From assembly GCA_905116865.2 (NCBI GenBank), contig CAJHNH020004890.1, positions 884,001-948,000 on the forward strand: 64,000 bases of DNA, read 5' to 3'. Under the pieces are notes generated by a model that did not search any database, was not told where the DNA came from, and saw only the letters and a program-made list of their open reading frames with translations. Numbering within the stretch: position 1 is the stretch's first letter; every line of letters starts with the position of its first letter. The position numbers and the translations under genes were made by a program. The DNA is from Candidula unifasciata. Taxonomy: Eukaryota; Mollusca; Gastropoda; Stylommatophora; Geomitridae. Shown here in pieces: positions 34,907-43,740 of the stretch.

Positions 34907-35881
34907 TCACAATGGAGCATAGACCCTCAAATAACTGACACCAAGCCCTTGGAAAGTTAATTAAAATTGGCTGGATTTGCAGCAAACATTTGTATAAGTT
35001 GAGGCAGCAGTTTTCATCCTAACCTTACACTTAGGACATTTCTGTAGGTTTAAAAAGTTAATAGCACTTTTTTTACAGGACACACAGTTACCCCATTACA
35101 TGCTGGCTGTTTGTGCTTTTTGTCAGGGAATTTGACAGTCAGTGGTTGGCCATAGTTTTCTATAGAATTCACACTTCATACTGTTGCCCAAATTGACGCA
35201 AAGCAGTCTGCTACCAAACAGCCCGCAACTGATTGTGAACCCTGGTATATTGGAACTGTGAAACTGTATTCATAACACCTAGACTAATGGACGCTTAGTT
35301 ACGACCTTTTTTATGCATTCCTTGTGTGGCTCAAAAACATACAGTAGGACTCCTGACACAGCGTGTGTCACTAATTTGTTCTATTCGCAGCACCTACTCC
35401 TAGTACATGATATCACCTCTTGGGGGTCATAGCTGCGTGTTTTAAATCTACATGAGGAGATCATATTTTGAACCGCAGAAAGGCAAACTGATGACTTAAG
35501 GTCAGATATAAATAAAAGCTGAAAGAAAGTGTGTCCTATAGGACCGATGTGACTTTGGACTTTAGGTCATCCCATACTACTGTCTACGTTTGCTACTACT
35601 TAGCATGTCAGTTGCTGGTCCTTCGTCGTTCCCCATAGCCTACTTTGCACACTTTGCTCTTGCGGCCAGGTTTCTCTTCGTAGTTTGCTACAAAATCCCC
35701 CCCAAAATGGGCGGTATGCATGATGTTGTCTGTGTACAATACAGTAGCCTGGAAAAAAAAATACTAACATGTACTTCATGTTTAATTTAACAAGCACAAT
35801 GTACTGAACTAACCTAAAAGGCCCAATATTCTTGGAACCCTTGGACGTCTGAATAACTTTCCTGACAATATTAGCTGCCAT
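24080..35881 (-). CDS. RIDA: RidA family deaminase (UK114/HRSP12), copy A, six exons
   Basis: RidA hydrolyses reactive enamine/imine intermediates such as 2-aminoacrylate and 2-iminobutanoate, released by PLP enzymes, to 2-keto acids and ammonia. It is a small trimer. Exons (minus): 35814-35881, 33947-34052, 31958-32012, 30089-30157, 27113-27168 and 24080-24136. All introns are GT-AG and the frame closes exactly at 136 residues plus stop, the usual family length. It starts MAANIVRK, with YISGQIG at 33-39, PAR with the substrate-binding Arg at 106-108, and VEIEAVAV with the conserved Glu near 125. In the GPYSQ motif the Tyr is Phe (residue 22), which is unusual. Copy B, 9.5 kb upstream on the same strand, is the paralogue. 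Introns contain LINEs, SINEs and minisatellites. Confidence 0.93.
24530..25330 (+). mobile_element. LINE-D-like remnant in RidA A intron 5
   Basis: Broken plus-strand frames include a GVRQG-like RT motif around 24590, an ADDQ-like motif near 24700 and a C-terminal LKWFDHLVRM followed by a basic stretch and TENHDTGLQPGISEMTKE. The last block also ends the minus-strand copy at 53065-53460. Many stops are present; it is an old remnant. Confidence 0.6.
25835..26200 (-). mobile_element. SINE family S2, copy 2 (near full length)
   Basis: On the minus strand the tRNA-like head (GCGTGGTCTCGAGGCATCG) and box B (TTCAATCCCCGG) are followed by the same body as copy 3 at 56258-56600, ending near ACCTGTGAGCCATGATG. 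Lies in intron 5 of RidA copy A. Confidence 0.75.
26325..26590 (-). mobile_element. LINE-B extreme 3' fragment in RidA A intron 5
   Basis: The minus strand carries the last 260 bp of LINE-B (a VRLMQLRGDERFWQKLEAQRK-like block, then the ECPECCDVG-type end). It terminates in AATCAAATCAAAACAAAT, a variant of the pentamer tail. Confidence 0.65.
27113..27168 (-). CDS. RIDA: RidA copy A, exon 5
   Basis: Acceptor AATTGTAG. The exon codes YFTNRRPARVCYQVAALPK, including the substrate-binding Arg. The donor is AAG|GTATAA. Confidence 0.93.
27425..27820 (+). repeat. Dispersed repeat Rep5, two pieces
   Basis: Two related pieces, CTAGTCTTGCTAGTCACACTC...CCCATGGGCTG (27440-27485) and GGGCAACTCATGGTCTTACA...TAGTCATACTCACCATCACC (27655-27800), recur at 29730-29835 (minus), 59800-59928 and 60395-60500. 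Function unknown; probably a retroelement part. Confidence 0.5.
27835..28085 (-). mobile_element. SINE family S3, copy in RidA A intron 4
   Basis: The minus strand has a tRNA-like head (GCGCTGCAAGTCCGACTC, with box B-like GATCGAAACCC). The shared core GTCGACCCAGCCT...AAATGGGTACCAGG follows, then GACCACATTACCCACC and a tail. The same core is found at 51505-51790, 62255-62505, 46225-46500, 52980-53110, 6860-7080 and 36771-37005. Confidence 0.75.
28380..28681 (+). repeat. Rep4 dispersed repeat, copy b (near full length)
   Basis: Starts TTCTTCGCGTTCACCAGCTG and ends GGGGCCCCGGAACCCACACG. It contains the internal landmarks of the family. Lies in intron 4 of RidA copy A. Confidence 0.75.
29041..29575 (+). 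repeat. 61-bp minisatellite in RidA A intron 4
   Basis: About 8.5 units of about 61 bp (range about 58-61), each with ATTAAAACATGTTGCCTCCA, AACAATCCAAAGAT and AATTACTGTATAG. Units start at about 29080, 29141, 29202, 29260 and so on. Confidence 0.95.
29730..29835 (-). repeat. Dispersed repeat Rep5, minus-strand copy
   Basis: The reverse complement reads GCAAACTGAGAGAGG...GGGCAACTCATGGTCTTACA...CTTTGTGCTATGGAG, matching 27640-27720. Confidence 0.55.
29885..29990 (+). ncRNA. Hammerhead-ribozyme-like motif, repeat copy 2
   Basis: GCTGATAAAGACTTTGGTC (29902-29920) gives a CTGATAA box and a GAC/GTC stem II, followed by AAAA in place of GAAA. It is homologous over about 80 bp to 4990-5065. Lies in intron 4 of RidA copy A. 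Probably a decayed retroelement terminus. Confidence 0.4.
30089..30157 (-). CDS. RIDA: RidA copy A, exon 4
   Basis: Acceptor CACTAACAG. The exon codes VVKATVLLKDMNDFTAVNEV to YGK. The donor is AAGT|GTAAGT. Confidence 0.93.
31160..31735 (-). mobile_element. LINE-A 3' fragment in RidA A intron 3
   Basis: The minus strand reads INDEEIENDTNFDNLGSI, then CYRKILRIPWT. It ends in an (ATG)n-type tail at about 31170-31182. It is collinear with 1-420 of this window but decayed. A C16 run at 31268-31283 interrupts it. Confidence 0.7.
31958..32012 (-). CDS. RIDA: RidA copy A, exon 3
   Basis: Acceptor ATGTGTAG. The exon codes VLKNIGAILEAAGTSYDK. The donor is AAAG|GTTAGT. Confidence 0.93.
32508..32700 (+). 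repeat. Rep4 dispersed repeat, copy c (diverged)
   Basis: Landmarks CTTCTTCACGTTCACTGG, CTGTATGCAGGCTATTGATTCC and CTCTCAGGCAAATACACTCC are in family order. The distal end is missing. Confidence 0.6.
32700..33895 (-). mobile_element. LINE RT fragment containing a tandem array, RidA A intron 2
   Basis: Minus-strand reading begins VHADGKILEKVN (33880) and GTVLTSDDHEP, the RT thumb entry of a LINE. After the array it resumes as FSKLHKILISKKMSTAVRERVLEG and ETWTVSSQAEKHLLELE (about 32700-32850). The two flanks are collinear parts of one RT, separated by 14 copies of the piece that joins them. Confidence 0.75.
32852..33817 (+). repeat. 69-bp minisatellite derived from LINE RT sequence
   Basis: Fourteen units of 69 bp, each with CTTGCTAAAGG(T/C)CACA, ATGTCGATTCTTGTTCTAAT and CTCTGCAAGGCTCATGGTCA. 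Read on the minus strand, each unit gives pieces of an RT thumb (SDDHEP, then in the adjacent frame AEIRTRIDM). 69 is a multiple of three, which keeps a 353-codon frame open on the plus strand, but that frame is not a gene. Confidence 0.95.
33947..34052 (-). CDS. RIDA: RidA copy A, exon 2
   Basis: Acceptor TTGTGCAG. The exon codes SQAIQVNDTLYISGQIG to AEVDQ. The donor is CAG|GTAATT. Confidence 0.93.
34090..34470 (+). repeat. 30-bp degenerate minisatellite in RidA A intron 1
   Basis: About 11 units resembling AACTCATCACTACTCTATGA plus CAGAGGTAAC, with length and base variation. Confidence 0.9.
34871..34901 (+). repeat. Poly-T tract
   Basis: Unbroken run of about 30 T in intron 1 of RidA copy A. 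It may be the poly(A) tail of an unrecognised minus-strand retroposed sequence. Confidence 0.9.
35814..35881 (-). CDS. RIDA: RidA copy A, exon 1
   Basis: Codes for the start Met to the first two bases of Ser23 (MAANIVRKVIQTSKG to GPF). The donor is AG|GTTAGT. Confidence 0.93.
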
Positions 35882-36414
35882 TTTATGTTACACGTTAGCA
35901 CTTAGAGAAGAGAAGACTTGGAGCCGGCTTGCAGCAGACAACACGATGACCCCCAGTGACCCCTTCGGCCTTGGCTTGTCGGACTTTATACTGTTGCCAA
36001 CTTGGACATGGTGTGCCAGATTTTGGCTTTTGGTTGAGCCAAATAAATTCTTCATCTAAGATCGTCATTGAAAGCGCTGTTGATTTGTTGTGTTGTGATC
36101 AGGTCCGTCTGTATATAAATAGAGAAGGCCGTGGTTGTGATAAAGCTAGTCTACTACCACCCCTCAAATGGAGTCAGAGAACACACAAGCCCCCCCCCCC
36201 CAACCATCCCCACCTCCCTTCCTCAATCATTTAAATTTCTCTTAGCTCTCCATGACCCATGCAGCGTACCGTGGAGGAACCGTGTTCTTGTTTGACCTGA
36301 ACATGCGCAATCCATTTTACTGCAATGTTTGGGCCATAAAAAAGAGAATGACAGATAACAAATTAAACACACACACCAAGGTCGTCTTTAGCCGGCCATG
36401 CTCCACGCGCGCGC
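35882..36414. other. 5' flank of RidA copy A; no other gene
   Basis: Presumed promoter and 5' untranslated region of RidA copy A. I see no TATA box at a fixed distance. It contains a C10 tract at about 36190. Confidence 0.4.
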
Positions 36415-36419
36415 GCGCG

Positions 36420-36464
<45 letters not shown>
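36415..36464 (+). repeat. (CG)7(CA)18 alternating tract
   Basis: CGCGCG repeats pass directly into CACACA repeats: 50 bp of uninterrupted alternating purine-pyrimidine. Confidence 0.97.
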
Positions 36465-36466
<2 letters not shown>

Positions 36467-36770
36467 TATACACAAGAGTTGAAATGAAGTAAATCTCCAA
36501 GCAGAGCAAGAAGTCGGATTTGAGCTTAATATACAGACAGACCTTCAAATACTTCCTGTCACTAACCGGAAAGGAAAGGCCAATGAAAGCGATAGATGGA
36601 GGCGGGTGGTATCTGCACCATGAACCACAAGTGTATAGTATGCTGGAGAAGATGTATAACACATCCTACCTTTAATTGTGACTTGCAACACACCAAGACT
36701 AAGTTCTTTAAACGTATAAAAAAAAAAAAAAAATACAAGACCCGTAATTACTTTAGTGCATCCGGCATAT

Positions 36771-37005
36771 GGGGCTAGACTCATATTATTGTAGACCAGT
36801 TTGCACTCGAAGGATGATGTGGTCAAAGTATTGCCGTCTACCTTTACTTCATATGACAATGCATAGTACGAATTTTAGGATAGAGGGGACTTGGAAGCTA
36901 TTGTTAGTTATGAAAATCTGCTTTGATGCCAAATCCAACCAAATATCTCCGGACTGTCAGGCAAGTGGCTGGCCACTGCGCTATTTCGGCTTCTATGTTT
37001 TATAG
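36771..37005 (-). mobile_element. SINE, S3-type, diverged
   Basis: The minus strand has CGAAATAGCGCAGTGGCCAG (box A-like). It is followed by a degraded core and by GACCACATCATCCTTCGAG, equivalent to the GACCACATTACCCACC landmark of the family. Confidence 0.5.
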
Positions 37006-37337
37006 AGGGTGAGTGTATGTTGTCTCTTTGACAGTAACTCGCGATTTTTTTTTAATTGTGAACCCCCCCCCCCCCCTCTTTTTTTCCCGTTTAAATCTTT
37101 TGCAAAATCCTCAGAATGTAGCTCGTTCAGTACCAGTCATCTCACCCTACCTTTATCAGTCATCTCGTACAATATAAGCTTCTCTGAACTTCTGTTTTCA
37201 AAGCCCCCCCTCCCCCCCCCCGACCCAATTAAGCCACCCTAACCCAATCGTTACTTTAACTCTTTTGTTTTCAGCAGGGTAATTATTTCAGCTCATTTAT
37301 ACCCAGTATTTATTAGTTTCGCGGTAAATAACGACCT

Positions 37338-37785
37338 TTCGCTTCGAGCAGAATGGCAAGCTTCACTGGGAAGGTCACGGGTTGTGAGAACACTTTGGAT
37401 CTTTTCTTAATGCAATGCCGTCGTAGTGGGTAATGAACAGGCACACAGACTGGCGGTATCTAGACCTCTGGGTGGTGAATTGATACATGACAAGGCAGAT
37501 ATGGTCAAGGCTCTTTGGGAACAAGCAACGGAATCAGTAGAGAAATAAGATTAATTTGGCCTGGTGTGGAGAGAATGAGGCACCTGGGTGTAACCAGAGG
37601 ATTTGGCCGGCTCACTACACTCAGAAGAAAGGCAAGACGGACATACAACCAGATTGTGACCGGTACCATCAGTTCTGGAACTTTGCGCTTGTTGCTGAAG
37701 ATGAGGACGGAGTACGCTTGGGAATGTCCCGCATGCTGTGATGTCAATTCTTGACTCAGCTCAACTCAACTCAACTCAACTTACG
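37338..37785 (+). mobile_element. LINE-B 3' fragment with pentamer tail
   Basis: Starts LRAEWQASLGRSRVV-type sequence at about 37340 and runs through the RNase H block (VGNEQAHRL) to the 3' end GTGATGTCAATTCTTGACTC. The tail is AGCTCAACTCAACTCAACTC. It has multiple frame breaks. Confidence 0.75.
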
Positions 37786-39239
37786 ATCTGTGGTACACAT
37801 TGTTCATTGTTCAATGGACAACACAAAGTAACAACTTCTGGTAGTGAAAGAATTAAATGAATTAATTCCTCTTCCCCCATTGTCCACGTACGTCAAGAGC
37901 AATTTCATACAAGTGTTACAGGAACAGCTTTAAGATATAAAGTCGTTTTTAAATCCAGAAAGCTACAGTTATGCTCGAATTGTTAGAGTAGCGCCCAGCA
38001 AACATCCTGCTACATTCTTGTAAATACATGTCAACTGACTACTAAATGCCGTCTCAGCCATGAAAACAGGCGGTAACGAATCTCCCACCCTGTCTCTAAT
38101 GTCTGTATATTTTGACACACTACTGTTCGTACAACTCTTTACGTTATCCTTTCCTTGAAACACTGTCTGCAAACTCGCTGCGCTGTGACATCCCCCCCCC
38201 CACCCCAGTGTGGTTTTTATTGGGGTTGTGACTGTAAATGTGGCCGAAGCATTTAAATAAGTATCTGTTTCATTGTGTGCATGCCGATATGGTACGTTGC
38301 CATTTCACACTAACAGGGCTGTCCCCCCCCCCCCCACTTAACCAGTCTTTCCAAGCAATGGGATCGAGCCTTCCACATATTTTATCTGGTACTGTTGCCC
38401 AGACCACAAGTAGTCTGACTGTGGAGGTAATGACAGTCCCCAAAGCAATAATATAACTGAAGACACAGGCCTTTTCGAGCGCATGCTTTCTCTGTAACTC
38501 AATGAGTATGCTCAGGAAGACAGAGAAGGGCTGGGTTCCAAGACAGTGGTTTGAGTCTCTAGAACGGTCGAGACTGGCATTTTTGTTTCATATTTGTGCC
38601 AGGGCAGGCAGGTATTCAAAGAAATTAGCAAACTGATCGGTTTGCAGGTTAAGCTACTGTGGAGGGCATAAGAGCAATGGACCATGCTGCTATTCTGAAT
38701 GTTCTAAGAAATAAGACGTTTGCGAGATTCGAGTAATGACTATGAATCTGCAACCATGACCAGACTACAAGAACATGTTAAGAAGGTCTGGCCAGACAAG
38801 AGTGCTGCTATACAGGAAGCCAAAGAATAATTTTAAAAAATCAACACAGAACTGGTGTCTCGAGCCGCTACACGCTGCGGGATTTACTAAGGAGGGGATC
38901 TGAGCACTTATGGACGAAATGGTTCAAAGTAACATGAGAATAATCTGTCGGCTAACTAGCTGGCTAACTAGTTAGCTAGCTAACTAACTAACTAATAAAC
39001 ACATTTTATCCTTTAAGTACGAAAATGTAAATTAAAAAAAAAGTTTTGAATATTTTTTTTTACCTTATACTCTTTTCTCGAAAGAAATATTTTATCTTAG
39101 ATGCGAACATTTTTTTTTAAAACTCCTATCTCTTAAAAAATGTTAACGTTTCCATTGCTACGTAATATATTGCAATCGTTTGTATTCTCTCTCTCTCTCA
39201 AAAAAAAAAAAAAAGGAAAGAAAAAAAACCACACCCACA
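37786..39239. other. No clear gene; possible LINE remnant 38470-38930
   Basis: A plus-strand broken frame near 38670-38900 (MDHAAILNVLRNKTFARFE, then VSRAATRCGIY) resembles a LINE C-terminus but is too decayed to assign. C9-C11 tracts lie near 38191 and 38324. Confidence 0.3.
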
Positions 39240-39470
39240 CACCGACGTCTGCGGCTAAAGTGTGACGTACGCGCTTTGTAATGCCGGGTTCGATCTCAGC
39301 TGCAGGCCATTTTGCGTTGATTTCGACACTGGTATCAAGAGCCGACTGTTAATGCATGTCAAACTACTGAACGTAAAATTTGCATAGAAAAATCAACAAC
39401 CCCAAAAAATGCTTTGGTTGGTTCTGCAATGTCATGTAAAGGATACGCAATTAATGTCTATATGTACGTA
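39240..39470 (+). mobile_element. SINE family S1, copy 2
   Basis: Contains GACGTCTGCGGCTAAAGTGT, box B-like GGGTTCGATCTCA and the body through GTTGGTTCTGCAATGTCATG. It is collinear with 5495-5740 and ends beside a TG/TA microsatellite. Confidence 0.7.
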
Positions 39471-39490
39471 TATGTGTGTACGTATATGTA

Positions 39491-39497
39491 TGCGTGC

Positions 39498-39537
<40 letters not shown>
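39491..39537 (+). repeat. (TG)n then (TA)n microsatellite
   Basis: GT repeats at 39491-39509 pass into TA repeats at 39510-39537. Confidence 0.97.
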
Positions 39538-39539
<2 letters not shown>

Positions 39540-39689
39540 TATTTTGGCAGGTTATTTTGCAAAGCCAAACTGGCAGTCTTATCAAGTGAAATTTAGTGGA
39601 AGTTATAATTGCCACGTCACGGTCAGAGGTTAGATAAAGAGATGAGTTTGCATTTATCGTTTAGACATAATCTGTACATTGTTTTGAAA

Positions 39690-40035
39690 AGTTGACAGTC
39701 ATTGTTCATAACTACCATTCATCATTATGTAGCAGGTCCTTTGCAAAACGTAGCTCTCATCACGGTCTGCCTAAAAGAAACTCGGTCTTTCGCCAGCTCT
39801 CCCACCTCATGTACTTTCATACTCAAGGAGTTACCTATATTCTGTGCCCATCTTCGTGTTGGTCGGCCCCTGCTCCTACTTCCTGGTATCATGCCTTCTG
39901 CTATTATTTTTTCCAATCTGTTGATGTTCAGATCTTTCAAGATGTCAGTATTTCTCCTCTTTTTCACCCAATATATTCTGAGAATCTTTCTATAGCATTT
40001 CAGCTCAAAAGCCCCTATTTTCTTTCTTAAGCAAT
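39690..40035 (-). mobile_element. LINE-A 3' fragment
   Basis: The minus-strand frame reads FELKCYRKILRIYWVKKRR, then GSRSRGRPTRRWAQNIGNSL and ELAKDRVSFRQTVMRATFC, the distal end of LINE-A ORF2. It shows how the copy at 1-1765 would continue beyond the window. Upstream of about 40035 the sequence is unrelated, so it is 5'-truncated. Confidence 0.75.
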
Positions 40036-40639
40036 AGGAGATAGTAGCACCATTACCAAGGTTAAAGTACGCTTGCTGTTGGATCGCTCGAATCCCTAGC
40101 AATAAATTTACCTTTGCCCCCAGGTCTACCACATCTCAAATCGGTAATAAGAAATATCCTAGGAAGTAATGGCCTGATGACTACCAAGTGCTTGTTGGCT
40201 GATGAAATTTTTTTTTCTTCTTCGTTCCCACTTAAAAGGCTGGCTGGCACATTATCTCCTGGTTTACCACTAGGCTGCGATATCTGAACCTTTTGCACAT
40301 TATTATTATCAAATTATTACGCACTTAAATAATGCTAAGTCCCAATGAGCGACCCTATAAAACATTTAAGGGGACAGTGTTCCATCCTCCACCGTTTTCT
40401 TTGTGTTGGCGTCCTGATAAGCAGAGCAGTATGATGAATAATTTTAACATGGAAGTTTTTGAAGTGCTCTTGATCCAGACCAGCCAACGATAAGCAGGCT
40501 AGTATAAAATTAGGGTTCGTTTCTTTTTTTTTTTCTTTCAGCAAAAGTGACATCCAAGTATAGCAGCCGGGCCTCTGAAATTCCAATCTTTTTGCTTGCT
40601 ACTGATACCAGGTCAAGTAAAGAGCCTTTTGGCGCCATT

Positions 40640-41640
40640 GGCGAACTGAGCATATTGTACTAGGCCTTGATTTTCCAACCATGGAAGACAGAATATGGAA
40701 ACAAGTGCCAGTTAGCCTAAACAGTTACAGAGCTAGAAGCATATGCAATATGGGAGCAACTCAATGGCACAATACAGTTAATATAGATACTGACTCACAG
40801 CTGGAGATAAGTCCAGTGACCTTCAAAAACGATCAACTGCTCTTAGTATGATCCAGAAAAACTATCCAGAACAGTCGTCGATATACATGCTTACACAGAT
40901 AGATCAGCAACCAGTGCGGTTAAAAATGGGGGTACTGACATCTGTTTCCCATATCCAGACAACAACCACCACACAGAATATATACCGACTGGTAAATTCT
41001 GTTCCAACTGGACAGCAGAGATCCTAGCACTGGAGCAGGCTACCGAAACGTTACACAACACCAGTTCTGACTGCTATCAAGTGGTCATCTTCACAGATGC
41101 GAATCGCTGGTGAAAGCCCCCAAGAGTGGTAAATTCCCTCAACTGAGATCTGAACTTGGCAAGGTAGCTGCCCAAAAGTGCCCTGCACTTCAGTGGGTAC
41201 CATTCCACTGTGATATACCAGGAAATGAAACCGCAGATAAATTTGCTAAGAAAAAAGACAAGATGTGAACAGGAAGAGAATGCAGCAACATACTTTAAGA
41301 AGAAAAGGGCCATCTAGTCTCTCAGAAGTGAACAGAATCTGGTCAGAGATGACTACCACTTACTTGAATGGCAAGGGCAGGTCATTATTCTACGCCTCAG
41401 GACAGGACATAACAAGCATATGCACAAGCTACGTCTAAGTAGTTTACCTTTGTGCCCTTGTGGACTGTCTGTACAGACTACAGAACATGTCCTGCAAGAA
41501 TTTCCCTTGTACAGCCCATTAAGAAGCGAATACCGGCCCACTGAGTCAACACTGCACTCAAAGTTGTATAGAAATAAAAGGAACCTCCTAAAAACAGTAA
41601 AGTTTATCACAAGAACTTGTTTGTCTGTGTAAATTAGTAA
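40640..41640 (+). mobile_element. LINE-F fragment: RNase H and zinc-knuckle end
   Basis: Plus-strand frames read GKFCSNWTAEILALEQATE, VVIFTDANRW with the RNase H Asp, and ILRLRTGHNKHMHKLRLS. They continue with LPLCPCGLSVQTTEHVLQE and close KFITRTCLSV before a stop. The order RNase H, then C-x-C...H-x3-C, then a short tail, is standard for LINE polyprotein ends. Several stops between 41100 and 41350 make it defective. Confidence 0.75.
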
Positions 41641-41844
41641 GTGAACACATGAAGAAGTCTTAGTCTCCCACAGCAGTTCTTTCCCATCAGCTTTGCCATT
41701 GTCACACTGTGCTCCAGTTTCCCCCCATCTCAAAGGATGTGAATTATCTCTTTCTGATGCAGATAATAAGTTCTTTTATTTATACAGAAAAGACAAATGC
41801 ATAATATCTTATTCTTCTTTGCATACACTTGGCAGTTAACTCGG

Positions 41845-42475
41845 TCAGAAGTTCTGTTTGCTCATCCACTCCCGGATGTTAATCTTGAGTTTTGCATCAT
41901 GCACATCTGTTTTACATGTTTGTATGCAGACTGTTGATTCCTTGTTTCTCAGCCAGACACACTCTAAGTTTGAAAGAAACACCTCTAATTACTCACTTCA
42001 GAGGTCCAGGGTAGTAAGCATCCTTTGGATATTTTCTCCAAGTAATGCCAGTGTGTTGGGAAATGAGCAGACAGAAAGACTGGCCGGTTCTGCACCACTT
42101 GGTGGTGAATTGATGTATGATAAGATGGATGTTGTGAGGGCCCTTTGGGAGCGAGTGAACCGTATCGAGGAACAGACAGATAATTATGGTGTGAGGAGAA
42201 TGGCACTGCGAGGAGTTACAAGGGTATCTAGCCGATGCTCGACACTCAGGAAAAAGGCGAGCGGATATACAATCAGACAGTTACTGGTACCATCAGAATT
42301 TTAACTCTTTGCTTGCTGCTGAAGATAGGGATGAAGCGCTTATGGGGGTTTCCCAAGTGCTGTGATGTTGATTCTTAATTCATCATGCAACCCCTAATTA
42401 CTCACCTAACATGACATGCTTGTGTGTGGGGATGGAAGGGGGGTAGGTGCATTCTTTGTTCTCCAATATCATTTT
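41845..42475 (+). repeat. Rep4 dispersed repeat, copy d, split by a LINE-B insertion
   Basis: The left part (41845-41996) carries TGTATGCAGACTGTTGATTCC and ACACTCTAAGTTTGAAAG. The right part (42391-42475) resumes at CCTAATTACTCACCTAACATG. The two are separated by the LINE-B fragment at 41997-42390. Confidence 0.8.
41997..42390 (+). mobile_element. LINE-B 5'-truncated insertion with target-site duplication
   Basis: The 394-bp insert begins TTCAGAGGTCCAGGGTAGTA and ends GATTCTTAATTCATCATGCA. It is flanked by CCTCTAATTACTCAC (41982-41996) and CCCCTAATTACTCAC (42391-42405), a 15-bp target duplication with one mismatch. It encodes only the distal RNase H (VLGNEQTERLAGSAPLGGEL) and the C-terminus. 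Confidence 0.85.
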
Positions 42476-43329
42476 TAATTATACAGTGCAGACCAATGAA
42501 AGCGATTTTGGATGTGGCAAATTTCTGTGGCGAAGAACGATTGGTGTATCCCAGCAATTTTTCTTATCTGAATAAGAGAACTTTCTAATAAGAAGAACTA
42601 TTTCTAGAGTCCCTGGTGAGTTCTCCTTTTCAGATCTGCACTGTAATAAAAAAAAAAAAAACAACTCAAACTCAATATAAACACATTACCAATAATATAC
42701 TTTTAATTAAGTCCCCCTTGGTCTAGGCAGTAGGCAAATAACATTTTCAGGCAGTGCTAACATGAACAATAGCCAGTAGCAGCCAACATGCACTGGATCG
42801 CAAATTATTTCTCTCCACGACACTTAACGGCAGAAGTGGTTTATGATGATGATGATGATGATGATACTAACATGAAAGGACAAGACTTTAACTCTGGGTC
42901 CATGTGATGCCTTGAACATTTCTGGAATCTTAATTTGAAAACATTCAGATTAAAATAACACTGGAAAACAACCTATATTCTGGTTATGATGCTTAATTTG
43001 ATGTGCACAAATGAAAGCTACCAGTCTCACGTCATTTAAACAATACAATGTACATAAGAAAATAAGATTCTAACTCTGAAATGGTACTTTGTACTCTTAA
43101 ACCCACTGCTGCCTAATACAGACATCAAGTATTCCTTCTAAATGGAAAGGGTGTGATATTTACAGATCTTCAGTGTGCTCTTTATCATGCGTTAGGTTGG
43201 TCTTCATTTCTATACTACTGTTCTTGATGCTAATGTTTCATCTTTTATGAAAGATGACTCAACTAAAACCATTAAATAGCCACTGTTTCTCCTCACCAGT
43301 TAACAACTGTACCATCTACTGGTACAAGA
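42476..43329. other. No gene recognised
   Basis: AT-rich spacer with a (GAT)n run at 42844-42864, possibly a LINE-type 3' tail. No frame is supported. Confidence 0.4.
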
Positions 43330-43555
43330 TAAACCGGCTGTAAACTCCAGAAGAATGTTCTGGTTGTTTCTCCACTTCTGAACTTTAATCTTATTCAAGA
43401 ACCTTAGTTTTTGCCTGCATCTCCGTTTTACAGATATGGCTCACTTGTATGCAGACTGTCAGTTTCTTGCCTTTCAGGCAGATGAACTCCAACTTCAAAG
43501 GAAACCCAATCAGTTGACTCTTATGACATTCTTGTTAAGGAGGCAGTGGATCTAT
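43330..43555 (+). repeat. Rep4 dispersed repeat, copy e
   Basis: Contains CGGCTGTAAACTCCAGAAGA, ATGCAGACTGTCAGTTTC, CTTTCAGGCAGATGAACTCC and GAGGCAGTGGATCTAT. The distal part is replaced by a LINE C-terminus at 43555. Confidence 0.75.
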
Positions 43556-43740
43556 CGAAGAACCAGAAACCAGACCTCCAGGGCGACCCAGGGTCCGCTG
43601 GGAAAACAACATCCGACAGTTCCTGACTGGAGAGGACTGGAATGAAACAAAGCAAGAAAGAAAACTGCTGACAGAGAAGTCTGGCATTCTCTCTGACAAA
43701 CTTTACACCCCAAGGTTGAAGAGAAGCGACTAAGTAAAAT
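43555..43740 (+). mobile_element. LINE C-terminal fragment
   Basis: One frame reads EEPETRPPGRPRVRWENNIR and then WNETKQERKLLTEKSGI, the Gly-Arg-Pro/Trp-rich tail common in LINE ORF2 ends. It sits flush against Rep4 copy e. Confidence 0.55.

Noticed and set aside
36363..36662. Frame with a VCVCVC/RARARA stretch
   Set aside because: It is a reading of the (CG)n(CA)n tract, unsupported on either side.
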